From the NCBI GenBank assembly GCA_038231215.1, contig JBBRLS010000005.1:1-64000 (forward strand): DNA of 64,000 nucleotides, given 5' to 3'. The notes beneath the pieces are model-generated. The model made no database searches, was not told the DNA's origin, and saw only the letters and a program-made list of their open reading frames with translations. This document shows positions 42,068 to 51,311 of this stretch, piece after piece. Every line of letters begins with the position of its first letter. Within the stretch, counting starts at the first letter, position 1. The position numbers were made by a program, and so were the translations under genes. This DNA comes from Schlegelella_A sp038231215 (GTDB lineage Bacteria > Pseudomonadota > Gammaproteobacteria > Burkholderiales > Burkholderiaceae_C).

Positions 42068-42314
42068 CAGATTGTTACAGGGACGGCAGGCATCGGTGAT
42101 GCTGGCCTCCCCTCCAGAGACAAAGCCGGCGTGAGCCGGGCTCGATCGACCCGGTCAGCTCGCGTTCGTCGCCTGGCTCAGGGCAAGTAGCACTGCTTCT
42201 TAGCCAATCCTGCAGTTTGATTCGGCGGCCACCGACACGGCCGCCTTCCGCATCCGGCGCTATTGCGCCGGCATCGCTCCCGAATCCTTCCTCGCGACCC
42301 TCGTCGCCGACTCC
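42068..42314 (+). promoter_or_regulatory. Structured 5' leader of rho
   Basis: The roughly 240-base leader contains two perfect short hairpins close to the rho start: GGCGGCC (42224-42230) with GGCCGCC (42239-42245), and CCGGCGC (42254-42260) with GCGCCGG (42265-42271) around a TATT loop. An 11-codon frame lies at 42099-42134 (MLASPPETKPA). In E. coli the rho leader is a site of autoregulation by Rho-dependent termination, and this leader could serve likewise. That is inference. Confidence 0.5.
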
Positions 42315-43577
42315 ATGCACCTCTCCGAACTGAAGTTGATCCACGTCTCCGAGCTCATCAAGATGGGCGAGGCGCTGGAGATCGAGAACGTTGCCCGCAT
42401 GCGCAAGCAGGAGTTGATGTTCGCGATCATGAAGAAGCGCGCCAAGGCCGGCGAGCAGGTCTTCGGCGACGGCGTGCTCGAGGTGCTGCCCGACGGCTTC
42501 GGCTTCCTGCGATCGCCCGACGCCAGCTACATGGCCTCGACCGACGACATCTACCTCTCGCCCAGCCAGGTGCGCCGCTTCAACCTGCACACCGGCGACA
42601 TGGTCGAAGGTGAAGTCCGCGTGCCCAAGGACGGCGAGCGCTACTTCGCGCTGGTCAAGGTCGACAAGATCAACAACCTGACGCCGGAGGAAAGCAAGCA
42701 CAAGATCATGTTCGAGAACCTGACGCCGCTCTTTCCGAAAGAGCAGTTCAAGCTCGAGCGCGACGTCAAGTCCGAAGAGAACATCACCAGCCGCATCATC
42801 GACCTGATCGCGCCGATCGGCAAAGGCCAGCGCGCCCTCCTCGTCTCGGCGCCCAAGAGCGGCAAGACGGTGATGATGCAGAACCTGGCGCATGCGCTGA
42901 TCGCCAACTATCCCGAGGTCTACCTGATCGTCCTGCTCGTTGACGAGCGGCCCGAGGAAGTGACCGAAATGCAGCGCACGGTACGCGGCGAGGTCATCAG
43001 CTCGACCTTCGACGAACCGGCCGCCCGCCACGTGCAGGTCGCCGAGATGGTGATCGAGCGCGCCAAGCGGCTGGTCGAGCTGAAGATGGACGTCGTCATC
43101 CTGCTCGACTCGATCACGCGGCTGGCACGCGCCTACAACAACGTGCTGCCGTCGTCGGGCAAGGTGCTGACCGGCGGCGTCGACGCCAATGCCCTGCAGC
43201 GGCCCAAGCGCTTCTTCGGCGCGGCGCGCAACATCGAAGAAGGCGGCTCGCTCACCATCATCGGCACCGCGCTCGTCGAGACCGGCAGCCGCATGGACGA
43301 GGTAATCTACGAGGAGTTCAAGGGCACCGGCAATTGCGAGATCCACCTCGACCGTCGCATGTCGGAGAAGCGCGTCTACCCGTCGATCCTGCTCAACAAA
43401 TCGGGCACGCGCCGCGAAGAACTGCTGCTCAAGCCGGAAATCTTGCAAAAGAGCTGGATCCTGCGCAAGCTGCTCTATTCGATGGACGAGATCGAGGCGA
43501 TGGAGTTCATCCTCGAGAAGATGAAGGCGACCAAGAACAACCACGACTTCTTCGACATGATGCGCAGGGGCGGCTGA
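42315..43577 (+). CDS. rho: Transcription termination factor Rho
   Basis: A 420-aa hexameric RNA-dependent ATPase. The N-terminal helix bundle begins MHLSELKLIHVSELIKMGEA, followed by the RNA-binding cold-shock domain (GVLEVLPDGFGFLRSPDASY). Walker A is APKSGKT near residue 180, Walker B is DVVILLDSITRLARAYN, and the Q- and R-loop regions follow. Length and motifs match the proteobacterial standard. It is preceded by trxA and followed by rpmE2, as in many betaproteobacteria. It is likely autoregulated through its leader. Confidence 0.98.
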   Translation: MHLSELKLIHVSELIKMGEALEIENVARMRKQELMFAIMKKRAKAGEQVFGDGVLEVLPDGFGFLRSPDASYMASTDDIYLSPSQVRRFNLHTGDMVEGEVRVPKDGERYFALVKVDKINNLTPEESKHKIMFENLTPLFPKEQFKLERDVKSEENITSRIIDLIAPIGKGQRALLVSAPKSGKTVMMQNLAHALIANYPEVYLIVLLVDERPEEVTEMQRTVRGEVISSTFDEPAARHVQVAEMVIERAKRLVELKMDVVILLDSITRLARAYNNVLPSSGKVLTGGVDANALQRPKRFFGAARNIEEGGSLTIIGTALVETGSRMDEVIYEEFKGTGNCEIHLDRRMSEKRVYPSILLNKSGTRREELLLKPEILQKSWILRKLLYSMDEIEAMEFILEKMKATKNNHDFFDMMRRGG

Positions 43578-43590
43578 GCCCGGCTCACGC

Positions 43591-43596
43591 TAGAAT
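43591..43596 (+). promoter_or_regulatory. -10 element (TAGAAT) of rpmE2
   Basis: TAGAAT at 43591-43596, in the context GCTAGAATC, lies about 70 bases before the rpmE2 ATG, just after the rho stop. A small inverted repeat CTTTTCGGAAAG follows. No clear -35 is visible. Confidence 0.45.
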
Positions 43597-43664
43597 CGAA
43601 AGCTTTTCGGAAAGTGCATCGGTTTTAGCGGTGTGGCTCCCGGCTGCAACTTGAAAGGTCTCCC

Positions 43665-43925
43665 ATGAAAGAAGGCATCCATCCCGAGTATCGCGAAGTG
43701 TGCTTCGTCGATCTCTCCAACGGTTTCAAGTTCGTGACCCGCTCCTGCGCGCAAACGCGCGAGAAGGTCAAGATGGACGACGGCCGCGAGCTGCCGCTCT
43801 ACAAGCTCGAGACGACGAGCGAATCGCATCCGTTCTATACCGGCACGCAAAAGAGCGTCGACTCGCTCGGCGGCCGCGTCGAGAAGTTCCGCAACAAGTT
43901 CGCGCACCTCACGGCAAAGAAGTAA
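43665..43925 (+). CDS. rpmE2: 50S ribosomal protein L31 type B
   Basis: An 86-aa ribosomal protein beginning MKEGIHPEYREVCFVDLSNG and containing SESHPFYTGTQKSVDSLGGRVEKF. The zinc-binding CxxC pair of type A L31 is absent, so this is the zinc-independent type. It has its own -10 element upstream and a strong terminator immediately downstream. Confidence 0.95.
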   Translation: MKEGIHPEYREVCFVDLSNGFKFVTRSCAQTREKVKMDDGRELPLYKLETTSESHPFYTGTQKSVDSLGGRVEKFRNKFAHLTAKK

Positions 43926-43940
43926 GGCGGTTTCGCGACG

Positions 43941-43969
43941 AAAAACGGGCAGCCTCGGCTGCCCTTTTT
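43941..43969 (+). terminator. Intrinsic terminator after rpmE2
   Basis: GGGCAGC (43947-43953) and GCTGCCC (43958-43964) form a 7-bp GC-rich stem with the loop CTCG, followed by TTTTT (43965-43969). An A-run before the stem could make it work on the other strand too. Confidence 0.93.
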
Positions 43970-44042
43970 CTTGGGCCCGCCGCCGCAAGCGGTCCCTTTA
44001 TGCTTCTGTTGCATCATTGGGCGTGCCTCACCCCTTTCCCGT

Positions 44043-45701
44043 GTGAACTCCCCGAACCCGGCCCTCGTCAGCCAGCGTGAAGCCGAGCCGTTGCCGCGGC
44101 TGGCCCTTCTTCTTTTCTGCGCCGCCTACGTTCTGCCGGGCTTGTTCGGCCGCGACCCGTGGAAGAGCGCCGACATCACGGCCTTCGGCTACATCGTCGA
44201 CATCGCCCAGGGCAAGACCTCCTGGCTCGCGCCGACGGTCGGCGGCCTGCCCGCCGACGGCGCCTTGCTGCCCTACTGGATAGGCGCCGCATTCGTCTGG
44301 CTCACCAGCCCTTGGCTCGATCCAGCCTTTGCGGCCCGCGTGCCTTTCGCGCTGCTGCTCGCCCTCACGCTCGCCCTCACCTGGTACGCGGCCTATCACC
44401 TGGCGCGCGCCGAATCGGCGCAGCCGCTGCCCTTCGCATTCGGAGGCGAGGCGTCCCCCGCGGACTATGCGCGAGCCATCGCCGACGGTGCCTTGCTGGC
44501 GGTGATCGCCTCGCTCGGATTGCTGCAACTCGGCCACGAGACGACGCCCGAACTGGCACAGCTCGCCGCGGTATCGCTCTACCTCTATGGCCTGGCCGCC
44601 AATCCAGTACGGCCGTGGGCGGGTGGCCTCGCCGCTACCCTGGCCCTGCCGGCGCTCGCGGCGAGCGGCGCGCCGAGCATCGCTCTGGTGCTGGCGTTCA
44701 TCGGCGGCTTGATCGCGCTGGTCTCAGGACGAACCGGCGGCCGGCGGCTCGCCGCCTGCATCGCCGCTGGCGCGCTGCTATCCATGGCCACAGGAGCCGC
44801 GCTCGGCGCGTGGGCGAACCGCCTCGGCAGCTATCACGACGCCGCACAGGTCACCGGCCTCGCCCGACAGTTCGCCTGGTTCGCCTGGCCCGCCTGGCCG
44901 CTCGCCTTGTGGACGATCTGGCAATGGCGGCGCCGCCTGCTGAGCGAACACCTGGCGATGCCGCTCGGCTGCACCGCGGCCCTGCTCGTCGTGTGGGTGG
45001 CGATGGCCGGATCGGACCGTGCCCTGATGCTGGCGCTGCCGCCGCTTGCCGTGCTCGCCGCCTTCGCCTTGCCGACCTTGCAGCGCAGTGCAGCCGCCGC
45101 GATCGACTGGTTCTCGGTGTTCTTCTTCACCATCGCTGCGGCGACCGGATGGGTTTTCTACATCTCGATGCAGACCGGCGTTCCGGCCCAGCCGGGCGCC
45201 AATATCGCCAAGCTTTCGCCGGGCTACGAGAACCGCTTCTCGATGATCGGCCTGGCTTTCGCCGTCGTCGGCACGATCGCCTGGGCCTGGCTCGTGAAGT
45301 GGCGCACCGGGCGCAGCCGCCATCCGCTCTGGAAGAGTCTGGTCCTGCCCGCGGGCGGCGTCAGCCTGTGCTGGCTGCTCGTCATGACGCTGTTGCTGCC
45401 GCCGCTCGACAACGCGCGCGGCTACCGCTCGATGACGCAACGCATCGCCCGCCAGGTGCCGGCTGACGCCTGCATCGCGGCGCCGGGCATGGCACGCGCT
45501 CAAGTCGTCGCGCTCGAGTATCTGGGTGGTTGGCGTGTCGATGCCGTCACCCCGGCCGCGGCGACTTCCTGCAAGGTCCTGATGCTGCCGCGCGCGCAGA
45601 AACCGGCCACGCCGGCCTGGCAATTCGTGAGTCGCGAACGGCGCAATCGCAACGACGACGACGTGATCGACATCTATCGACGCACGCCGTCTGCCAACTG
45701 A
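44043..45701 (+). CDS. Glycosyltransferase family 39-type integral membrane protein
   Basis: A 552-aa protein if started at the GTG at 44043; the frame's first ATG (43971) abuts the terminator and gives an unlikely Cys-rich start, so the true start is uncertain. There are about a dozen hydrophobic segments. The first loop has LPGLFGRDPWKSADITAFGY, resembling the catalytic first loop of ArnT/PMT-type enzymes (GRDEW...). The C-terminal periplasmic part begins near DACIAAPGMARAQ. It probably transfers a sugar from a polyprenyl carrier to lipid or protein. The acceptor is unknown. It converges with phoR. Confidence 0.7.
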   Translation: MNSPNPALVSQREAEPLPRLALLLFCAAYVLPGLFGRDPWKSADITAFGYIVDIAQGKTSWLAPTVGGLPADGALLPYWIGAAFVWLTSPWLDPAFAARVPFALLLALTLALTWYAAYHLARAESAQPLPFAFGGEASPADYARAIADGALLAVIASLGLLQLGHETTPELAQLAAVSLYLYGLAANPVRPWAGGLAATLALPALAASGAPSIALVLAFIGGLIALVSGRTGGRRLAACIAAGALLSMATGAALGAWANRLGSYHDAAQVTGLARQFAWFAWPAWPLALWTIWQWRRRLLSEHLAMPLGCTAALLVVWVAMAGSDRALMLALPPLAVLAAFALPTLQRSAAAAIDWFSVFFFTIAAATGWVFYISMQTGVPAQPGANIAKLSPGYENRFSMIGLAFAVVGTIAWAWLVKWRTGRSRHPLWKSLVLPAGGVSLCWLLVMTLLLPPLDNARGYRSMTQRIARQVPADACIAAPGMARAQVVALEYLGGWRVDAVTPAAATSCKVLMLPRAQKPATPAWQFVSRERRNRNDDDVIDIYRRTPSAN

Positions 45702-45738
45702 TCGAAAGCGCAGGGCCGAGGCCCGCGGCAAGCATCGC

Positions 45739-47112
45739 TCAGGGCGCGCCGACGTCCACCGGCTCGCTCTGCGCCGCAGGCGCCGGGCTCGTGCCGTCAC
45801 GCACGCGCGCGGCCGGCAGAACGAGCCGAAAGGTCGAACCCTTGCCGACCTCGCTCGCCACGTCGAGCTCGCCGCCGTGGCGATGGATGACGTGCTTGAC
45901 GATCGCCAGACCGAGCCCGGTGCCGCCCGACTCGCGCGAGCGGCTGCCGTCGACGCGATAGAAGCGCTCGGTCAGGCGCGACAGGTGCTCGCGGGCGATG
46001 CCACGGCCGGTGTCGCTGACGACGATCTCGCCCGAGCCGTTGTCGACGCGCCTCCAGCTCACGTCGATGCGGCCACCGTCCGGCGTGTAGCGAACGGCAT
46101 TGCCGACGAGGTTACCGATCGCGCTCTGCAGCTCCGATTCGATGCCGGCCACCTGGGCTTCGCCCGCGCCGGCGAAGACGATCGCGTGCCGGCCTGCAGA
46201 GAGAGCCCGCGCCTCGGCCTCGACCTGACCGAACAGCCCGGCGACGCGGATCCACTTGTCGGCGGTGGGTCGTGGGCTGCCCTCGAGCTGGGCCAGCGTC
46301 AGCAGATCGCCGACCAGGTTGGCCATGCGCTCGGCCTGCTGCGTCATCAACGTGATGACGCGTTTCTGCTCGACCTCCGTCAGCGGCAGGTTACGCATCG
46401 TTTCGAGAAAGCCCGACAGCACGGTCAGCGGCGTGCGGATCTCGTGCGAGACGTTGGCGACGAAGTCGCGCCGCATCGCCTCGGAGCGCTCGCGCTCGGT
46501 CGTATCCTGCGAGATCACGAGCTTGGAGCCGGCGCCATAGCGGCGCATCAGCACCTGCAAGGAACCATGGCCGCGCGGTTCGCGCACCGCGATGGGGTGG
46601 TCGAAATTGCCCGCCTGCAGATAGTCGACGAAGGCCGGCGAGCGGATCAGGTTGGTGACGGGCTGGCGCCGGTCGCGCTCCGGGTCGAGGCCGAAGTGAT
46701 CGGCAGCGCGCGCGTTGCACCACTCGATCTGGTCGCTGGCGTCGAGCAGTAGCACGCCGTTGGGCGAGGCCTCCATCGCCGAGACGAATTGCGCCAGGTG
46801 CGTGCGCTCGACTTCGGCCTCGCGCTCCAGGGCGCGCAGGCTACGCTCGATGCGGTACGCGAGCTCGCCCCAGAAACCGGAATCGCGCGGTGCCGTGCCC
46901 TCGTGTGCGTCGCGCAGCCAGCGCATCAGACGCCAGCCACGCAGCGAATCGAAGACGACGATGCTCGCAAAACCGAGCAGTCCGCCAACCAACGCGCCGA
47001 TCAGCGCGCCGAGCCGGGCACCGAGCAGGAGCCCGGCCAGCGCGCCGAGCCCCAGCGCCAGCAGTCCGGCGAGCAATCGAGGCAGCAAACCACTCATGTG
47101 CTTCCTCGCCAA
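45739..47112 (-). CDS. phoR: Phosphate regulon sensor histidine kinase PhoR
   Basis: A 457-aa kinase; the ATG at 47097 (Met6) is an alternative start. Two adjacent hydrophobic segments span residues about 10-53. A PAS domain follows at about 108-210 (FVSAMEASPNGVLLLDASDQ). HisKA has His223 in NVSHEIRTPL. HATPase_c shows NLVGNAVRYTPDGG, SDTGRGIAREHL and GGTGLGLAIVKH. It phosphorylates PhoB when phosphate is scarce, under control of the Pst transporter and PhoU. It is the last gene of the pst-pho set. Confidence 0.96.
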   Translation of the reverse strand: MARKHMSGLLPRLLAGLLALGLGALAGLLLGARLGALIGALVGGLLGFASIVVFDSLRGWRLMRWLRDAHEGTAPRDSGFWGELAYRIERSLRALEREAEVERTHLAQFVSAMEASPNGVLLLDASDQIEWCNARAADHFGLDPERDRRQPVTNLIRSPAFVDYLQAGNFDHPIAVREPRGHGSLQVLMRRYGAGSKLVISQDTTERERSEAMRRDFVANVSHEIRTPLTVLSGFLETMRNLPLTEVEQKRVITLMTQQAERMANLVGDLLTLAQLEGSPRPTADKWIRVAGLFGQVEAEARALSAGRHAIVFAGAGEAQVAGIESELQSAIGNLVGNAVRYTPDGGRIDVSWRRVDNGSGEIVVSDTGRGIAREHLSRLTERFYRVDGSRSRESGGTGLGLAIVKHVIHRHGGELDVASEVGKGSTFRLVLPAARVRDGTSPAPAAQSEPVDVGAP

Positions 47113-47141
47113 GCCTCAGAGGCGAAGAGACCTCTCGACCA

Positions 47142-47840
47142 TCAGACCGCCACGGCCTGCGGTCTGGCGAGTCGATAACCGGCCCCGCGCACGGTCTCGA
47201 TCATGTGCTGGCACTGGACCGCGCTCAGCGACTCGCGCAGGCGCTTGACGTGAACGTCGACGGTCCGCTCCTCGATGAAGACGTGGTCGCCCCAGACCCG
47301 GTCGAGGAGTTGCGTGCGGCTGTGCACGCGCTCGGGATACGTCATCAGGAAGTGCAGGAGCTTGAACTCGGTAGCGCCGATCTTCACTTCCTTGCCCTGG
47401 CTGGTCACGCGCCGAGTCGCCGGGTTGATGGTGAGCAGGCCGACGTCGACCGCGGCGTCGAGCGCATCCGGGGCGCGGCGACGCAGCACGGCACGAATCC
47501 GCGCCAGCAGTTCGTTGGCCGAGAACGGCTTGGTCAGGTAGTCGTCGGCGCCGGCATCGAGACCGGCGACCTTGTCGGCCTCTTCGGCACGAGCGGTCAG
47601 CATGATGATCGGCAACTCGCGCGTACGCGGCTGACCGCGCCACTGACGGGCCAGCGCCTGGCCGCTCTGCCCCGGCAGCATCCAGTCGAGCACGACCAGG
47701 CTGGGCAGCACGCCGTCGACCGCCACCTGCGCCTGCTCGGCGTCGCCGGCGATCGTCACCTCGAAGCCGGCATGACGCAGGTTGATCGAGATCAGTTCGG
47801 CGATCGCGGATTCGTCTTCAACGACAAGGATTCGGCTCAT
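47142..47840 (-). CDS. phoB: Phosphate regulon response regulator PhoB
   Basis: A 232-aa OmpR-family regulator. The receiver has the acidic pair Glu8/Asp9, phospho-acceptor Asp52 in VVLDWMLPGQSG, and Lys in YLTKPFSANELL. The C-terminal winged helix has RVHSRTQLLDRVWGDHVFIE and RTVDVHVKRLRESL. It should bind the Pho boxes upstream of pstS. The start is the ATG at 47840, 20 bases after the phoU stop. Confidence 0.97.
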   Translation of the reverse strand: MSRILVVEDESAIAELISINLRHAGFEVTIAGDAEQAQVAVDGVLPSLVVLDWMLPGQSGQALARQWRGQPRTRELPIIMLTARAEEADKVAGLDAGADDYLTKPFSANELLARIRAVLRRRAPDALDAAVDVGLLTINPATRRVTSQGKEVKIGATEFKLLHFLMTYPERVHSRTQLLDRVWGDHVFIEERTVDVHVKRLRESLSAVQCQHMIETVRGAGYRLARPQAVAV

Positions 47841-47860
47841 TCTTGTTTCCTGTAGCGACG

Positions 47861-48568
47861 CTAGCGGACGAGGTTCTCGACGATGCCGACGGGGTTGTGA
47901 CGAACGTCGGTGCCCTTGACGATGTAGATGATCTGCTCGGCCAGGTTCTTGGCGTGGTCGCCGACGCGCTCGATCGCCTTGGCGACGAAGATGAGGTCGA
48001 TGCTCGACGAGATCGTGCGCGCGTCTTCCATCATGAAGGTGATGAGCTTGCGCAACAGGCCTTCAAACTCCTGGTCGATCAGGTCGTCCTTCTTGAGCAC
48101 CTCGACGGCGCGCTCGACGTCGAGCCGGGCGAAGGCGTCGAGCGCCTTGCGCAGTTGCGAGACAGCCAGTTCCGCCTCGTAGGCGAGATCGTTGACCGGC
48201 AGGCGCAGCCGGGTCGAGACGCCCGAGTTGACGAGTCGCTGCACGGTGCGGGCGATGCGCGCCGCCTCGTCGCCGACACGCTCGAGATTGGCGATCGTCT
48301 TGGAGATCGCAATCAGCAGGCGCAGGTCGCGCGCCGTCGGCTGGCGCCGGGCGATGATGGTCGAGAGGTCGAGATCGATCTCGACTTCGGTCTGGTTGAC
48401 ACGCTCCTCGATCGCGAGCACGTCGGAGGCGATCTCGCTGTTGAAGGTGACGAGCGCGTGCACGGAGCGCGCGACCTGCGACTCGACCATGCCACCCATC
48501 TCGAGTACGCGTGTGGAGATGCCGCTCAACTCGGCGTCGAACTGGGTCGACAGATGACGATCGTTCAT
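47861..48568 (-). CDS. phoU: Phosphate signalling regulator PhoU
   Basis: A 235-aa protein with the PhoU repeat: two three-helix bundles, each carrying the metal-binding pattern E/DxxxD (IANLERVGDEAARIA and AKAIERVGDHAKNLA). It links the PstSCAB transporter to PhoR and keeps PhoB off when phosphate is plentiful. It lies directly between pstB and phoB, as is usual. Confidence 0.97.
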   Translation of the reverse strand: MNDRHLSTQFDAELSGISTRVLEMGGMVESQVARSVHALVTFNSEIASDVLAIEERVNQTEVEIDLDLSTIIARRQPTARDLRLLIAISKTIANLERVGDEAARIARTVQRLVNSGVSTRLRLPVNDLAYEAELAVSQLRKALDAFARLDVERAVEVLKKDDLIDQEFEGLLRKLITFMMEDARTISSSIDLIFVAKAIERVGDHAKNLAEQIIYIVKGTDVRHNPVGIVENLVR

Positions 48569-48581
48569 GGCATTTGTTCCT

Positions 48582-49367
48582 TCAGCCGAAGCGTCCGGTG
48601 ATGTAGTCCTCGGTGTCCTTCTTGGTCGGCCGCATGAACACGTCCTGCGTCCGGCCGAACTCGATCAGGTCGCCGAGGTACATGTAGGCCGTGTAGTCGG
48701 AGCTGCGCGCCGCCTGCTGCATGTTGTGCGTGACGATCACCACGGTGTAGTCGTTCTTCAGCTCGTGGATCAGTTCCTCGATCTTGCCGGTCGAGATCGG
48801 GTCGAGCGCCGAGCACGGTTCGTCGAGCAGCAGCACCTCGGGCTTGATGGCGATGCCGCGGGCGATGCAAAGCCGCTGCTGCTGGCCGCCAGAGAGCCCC
48901 GAACCACTCTGGCCGAGCTTGTCCTTCACCTCGTTCCAGAGCGCCGCCTTCTTCAACGCCCACTCCACCCGTTCGTCCATCTCGACGCGTGGCAACGACT
49001 CGAACAGCTTCACCCCGAAGGCGACGTTATCGTAGATCGACATCGGAAACGGCGTCGGCTTCTGGAAGACCATGCCGATCTTGGCGCGGATCAGCGACAC
49101 GTCGTCCTTCGAGGTCAGCAGGTTGCTGCCGTCCATCATGATCTCGCCCTCGGCCCGCTGCTCGGGGTAGAGCTCGTACATGCGGTTGAAGGTGCGCAGC
49201 AGCGTCGACTTGCCGCAGCCCGAAGGACCGATGAAGGCGGTGACTTTCCGCTCCGGAATGTCGAGCGTGATGTTCTTGAGCGCGTGAAAGCCACCGTAGT
49301 AAAAATTCAGATTGCGGATGGAGAGCTTCACCTGCTCGCCGACCGGGGTTTCGACCTTGGCGTCCAT
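48582..49367 (-). CDS. pstB: Phosphate ABC transporter ATP-binding protein PstB
   Basis: A 261-aa ABC ATPase. Walker A is GPSGCGKST (residues 47-55), the signature is LSGGQQQR, Walker B is VLLLDEPCSALDP, and the D-loop and H-loop (VIVTHNMQQAARSSD) are intact. The ATG at 49367 is chosen since it gives the family N-terminus. It supplies energy for import through PstC-PstA. Confidence 0.98.
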   Translation of the reverse strand: MDAKVETPVGEQVKLSIRNLNFYYGGFHALKNITLDIPERKVTAFIGPSGCGKSTLLRTFNRMYELYPEQRAEGEIMMDGSNLLTSKDDVSLIRAKIGMVFQKPTPFPMSIYDNVAFGVKLFESLPRVEMDERVEWALKKAALWNEVKDKLGQSGSGLSGGQQQRLCIARGIAIKPEVLLLDEPCSALDPISTGKIEELIHELKNDYTVVIVTHNMQQAARSSDYTAYMYLGDLIEFGRTQDVFMRPTKKDTEDYITGRFG

Positions 49368-49375
49368 GGCGGTTC

Positions 49376-50260
49376 TCAGTGCTTGTTGCGGAAGAAGGTG
49401 CGGGCAAGGATGTTCAGCACAAGCACCCCGAGCGTGATGAGCAAGACGCCTGCCCAGGCCAGTTTTTGCCAGTTCTCGTAGGGGCTCATCGCGAACTTGA
49501 AGATCGTCACCGGCAGGCTGGCGATCGGCTGGCTCAGGTCGCTGGTCCAGAACTGGTTGGAGAGCGCGGTGAACAGCAAGGGCGCGGTCTCGCCGGCGAT
49601 GCGCGCGAAGGCGAGCAGGATGCCGGTCATGACGCCGGCGCGCGCCGCCTTCAGCGTCACCGTCATGACGACGCGCCATTTCGGCGTGCCGAGCGCGTAC
49701 GCCGCCTCGCGCAGTGCGTTCGGAATCAGCGTCAGCATGTTCTCGGTCGTGCGGATCACGACCGGGATGACGATCAAGGCCAGCGCCAGGATGCCCGCGT
49801 AGCCCGAGAAGCCGCCCAGGCGCGCCACCACCGCCGAATAGATGAACAGGCCGATGACGATCGACGGCGCCGAGAGCAGGATGTCGTTGATGAAGCGGGT
49901 CGCACTGGCGAGCCAGCTCCTGCGCCCGTATTCGGCGAGGTAGACGCCGGCCAACACGCCGATCGGCGTGCCGAGAAGGGTCGCCAGCGTCACCATCATG
50001 ACCGAGCCGAAGATTGCGTTGGCAAGGCCGCCGGTCTCGGCCTGCGGTGGCGGTGTCATCTGCGTGAAGAGCGAAAGCGTCAGCCCGCCGATGCCCAGGC
50101 GCACCGTCTCGATCAGGATCCAGATCAGCCAGAACAGGCCGAAGGCCATGGCGCCGAGCGCCAGGCTCAGGGCGACGACGTTGGCGAGCTTGCGCTTGGC
50201 ATGAAGGCGGCGGCGCGCCGCGTCACGATCCTGGGCGGACGATCCAAGGACAGCGCTCAC
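49376..50260 (-). CDS. pstA: Phosphate ABC transporter permease PstA
   Basis: A 294-aa permease. The GTG at 50260 overlaps the pstC stop as GTGA and gives the sequence VSAVLGSSAQDRD. About six hydrophobic segments are visible, the first near residues 28-50. The motif EAAYALGTPKWRVVMTVTL with the ABC-coupling loop is the family signature. It pairs with PstC in the membrane channel. Confidence 0.95.
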   Translation of the reverse strand: MSAVLGSSAQDRDAARRRLHAKRKLANVVALSLALGAMAFGLFWLIWILIETVRLGIGGLTLSLFTQMTPPPQAETGGLANAIFGSVMMVTLATLLGTPIGVLAGVYLAEYGRRSWLASATRFINDILLSAPSIVIGLFIYSAVVARLGGFSGYAGILALALIVIPVVIRTTENMLTLIPNALREAAYALGTPKWRVVMTVTLKAARAGVMTGILLAFARIAGETAPLLFTALSNQFWTSDLSQPIASLPVTIFKFAMSPYENWQKLAWAGVLLITLGVLVLNILARTFFRNKH

Positions 50261-51219
50261 GCCACCGTCCCTTCGCGCTTCTTGAGCTGCTCGAGCAGCA
50301 GCTTTGAGATCGCGAGCACGACGAAGGTGATGAAGAACAGCACGAGGCCGAGATAGATCAGCGAGGCCTGGTGCAGGCCGGGCGCGGCCTCGCCGAACTC
50401 GTTGGCCAGGGCCGACGTAATGCTGTTGGCCGCCTCGAACAGCGAGAGCGAGTTGAGCTGGTTGAAGTTGCCGATGACGAAGGTGACGGCCATGGTCTCG
50501 CCGAGGGCGCGACCGAGTCCGAGCATGATCCCGCCGACGACGCCGGTCTTCGTGTAGGGCAGGACCACTTTCCAGACGACCTCCCATGTCGTCGAGCCCA
50601 GCGCATAGGCCGACTCCTTCAGCATCGGCGGCGTGACCTCGAACACGTCGCGCATCACCGAGGCGATGAAGGGGATGACCATGATCGCCAGGATGATGCC
50701 GGCCGAGAGCAGGCCGATTCCGACCGGCGGCCCCGAGAACAGCTTGCCGAGAAAAGGCACGCCCTTGAACATCGCCTGCAAGGGCTGCTGCACGTATTGC
50801 GAGAGGATCGGGCTGAACACGAGCAGCCCCCACATGCCGTAGACGATCGAGGGCACGGCGGCGAGCAATTCGATGGCCGTGCCGAGCGGCCGCTTCAGCC
50901 ACAGCGGCGAGAGCTCCGTGAGAAAGAGCGCGATACCGAAGCTCACCGGCACGGCGATCAGCAAGGCGATGAACGAAGTCATCAGCGTGCCGTAGATCAT
51001 GACCAGGCCGCCGTAGCGGTTCTTCACCGGGTCCCACTCGCTGGTCCACAGGAACGAGAGCCCGTACTCCTTGATCGCCGGCGCGGCGCCAATCAGCAGC
51101 GAGACGATGATCCCCGCCAGCAAGGCCAGCGTGAGCCAGGCGGCACCGTGCGCCAGTGCCGAGAAGAGGACGTCGGCCCACGGCGAGGAGCGGCGCGAGG
51201 CCGGGGGTCGATTCTTCAT
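50257..51219 (-). CDS. pstC: Phosphate ABC transporter permease PstC
   Basis: A 320-aa permease from the ATG at 51219. The frame is open up to a GTG at 51279, which has GAGG nearby and is an alternative start adding 20 residues. About six hydrophobic segments are seen, with the coupling motif ESAYALGSTTWEVVWKVVLP and the family motif ELLAAVPSIVYGMWGL. It follows pstS by about 90 bases. Confidence 0.95.
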   Translation of the reverse strand: MKNRPPASRRSSPWADVLFSALAHGAAWLTLALLAGIIVSLLIGAAPAIKEYGLSFLWTSEWDPVKNRYGGLVMIYGTLMTSFIALLIAVPVSFGIALFLTELSPLWLKRPLGTAIELLAAVPSIVYGMWGLLVFSPILSQYVQQPLQAMFKGVPFLGKLFSGPPVGIGLLSAGIILAIMVIPFIASVMRDVFEVTPPMLKESAYALGSTTWEVVWKVVLPYTKTGVVGGIMLGLGRALGETMAVTFVIGNFNQLNSLSLFEAANSITSALANEFGEAAPGLHQASLIYLGLVLFFITFVVLAISKLLLEQLKKREGTVA

Positions 51220-51311
51220 GTCAGCCCGGATTTTCTCCTGTGCGCCGATATAAGAATTCGCCGGCAGCGTTGCGGACACCTTGTCACCTCGCTTCGGAGT
51301 CGGGGATCAGC

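Noticed and set aside
43971..44042. ATG at 43971 as the start of the GT39-type protein
   Set aside because: It lies 2 bases after the T-run of a strong terminator and would give an implausible Cys-rich hydrophilic start.
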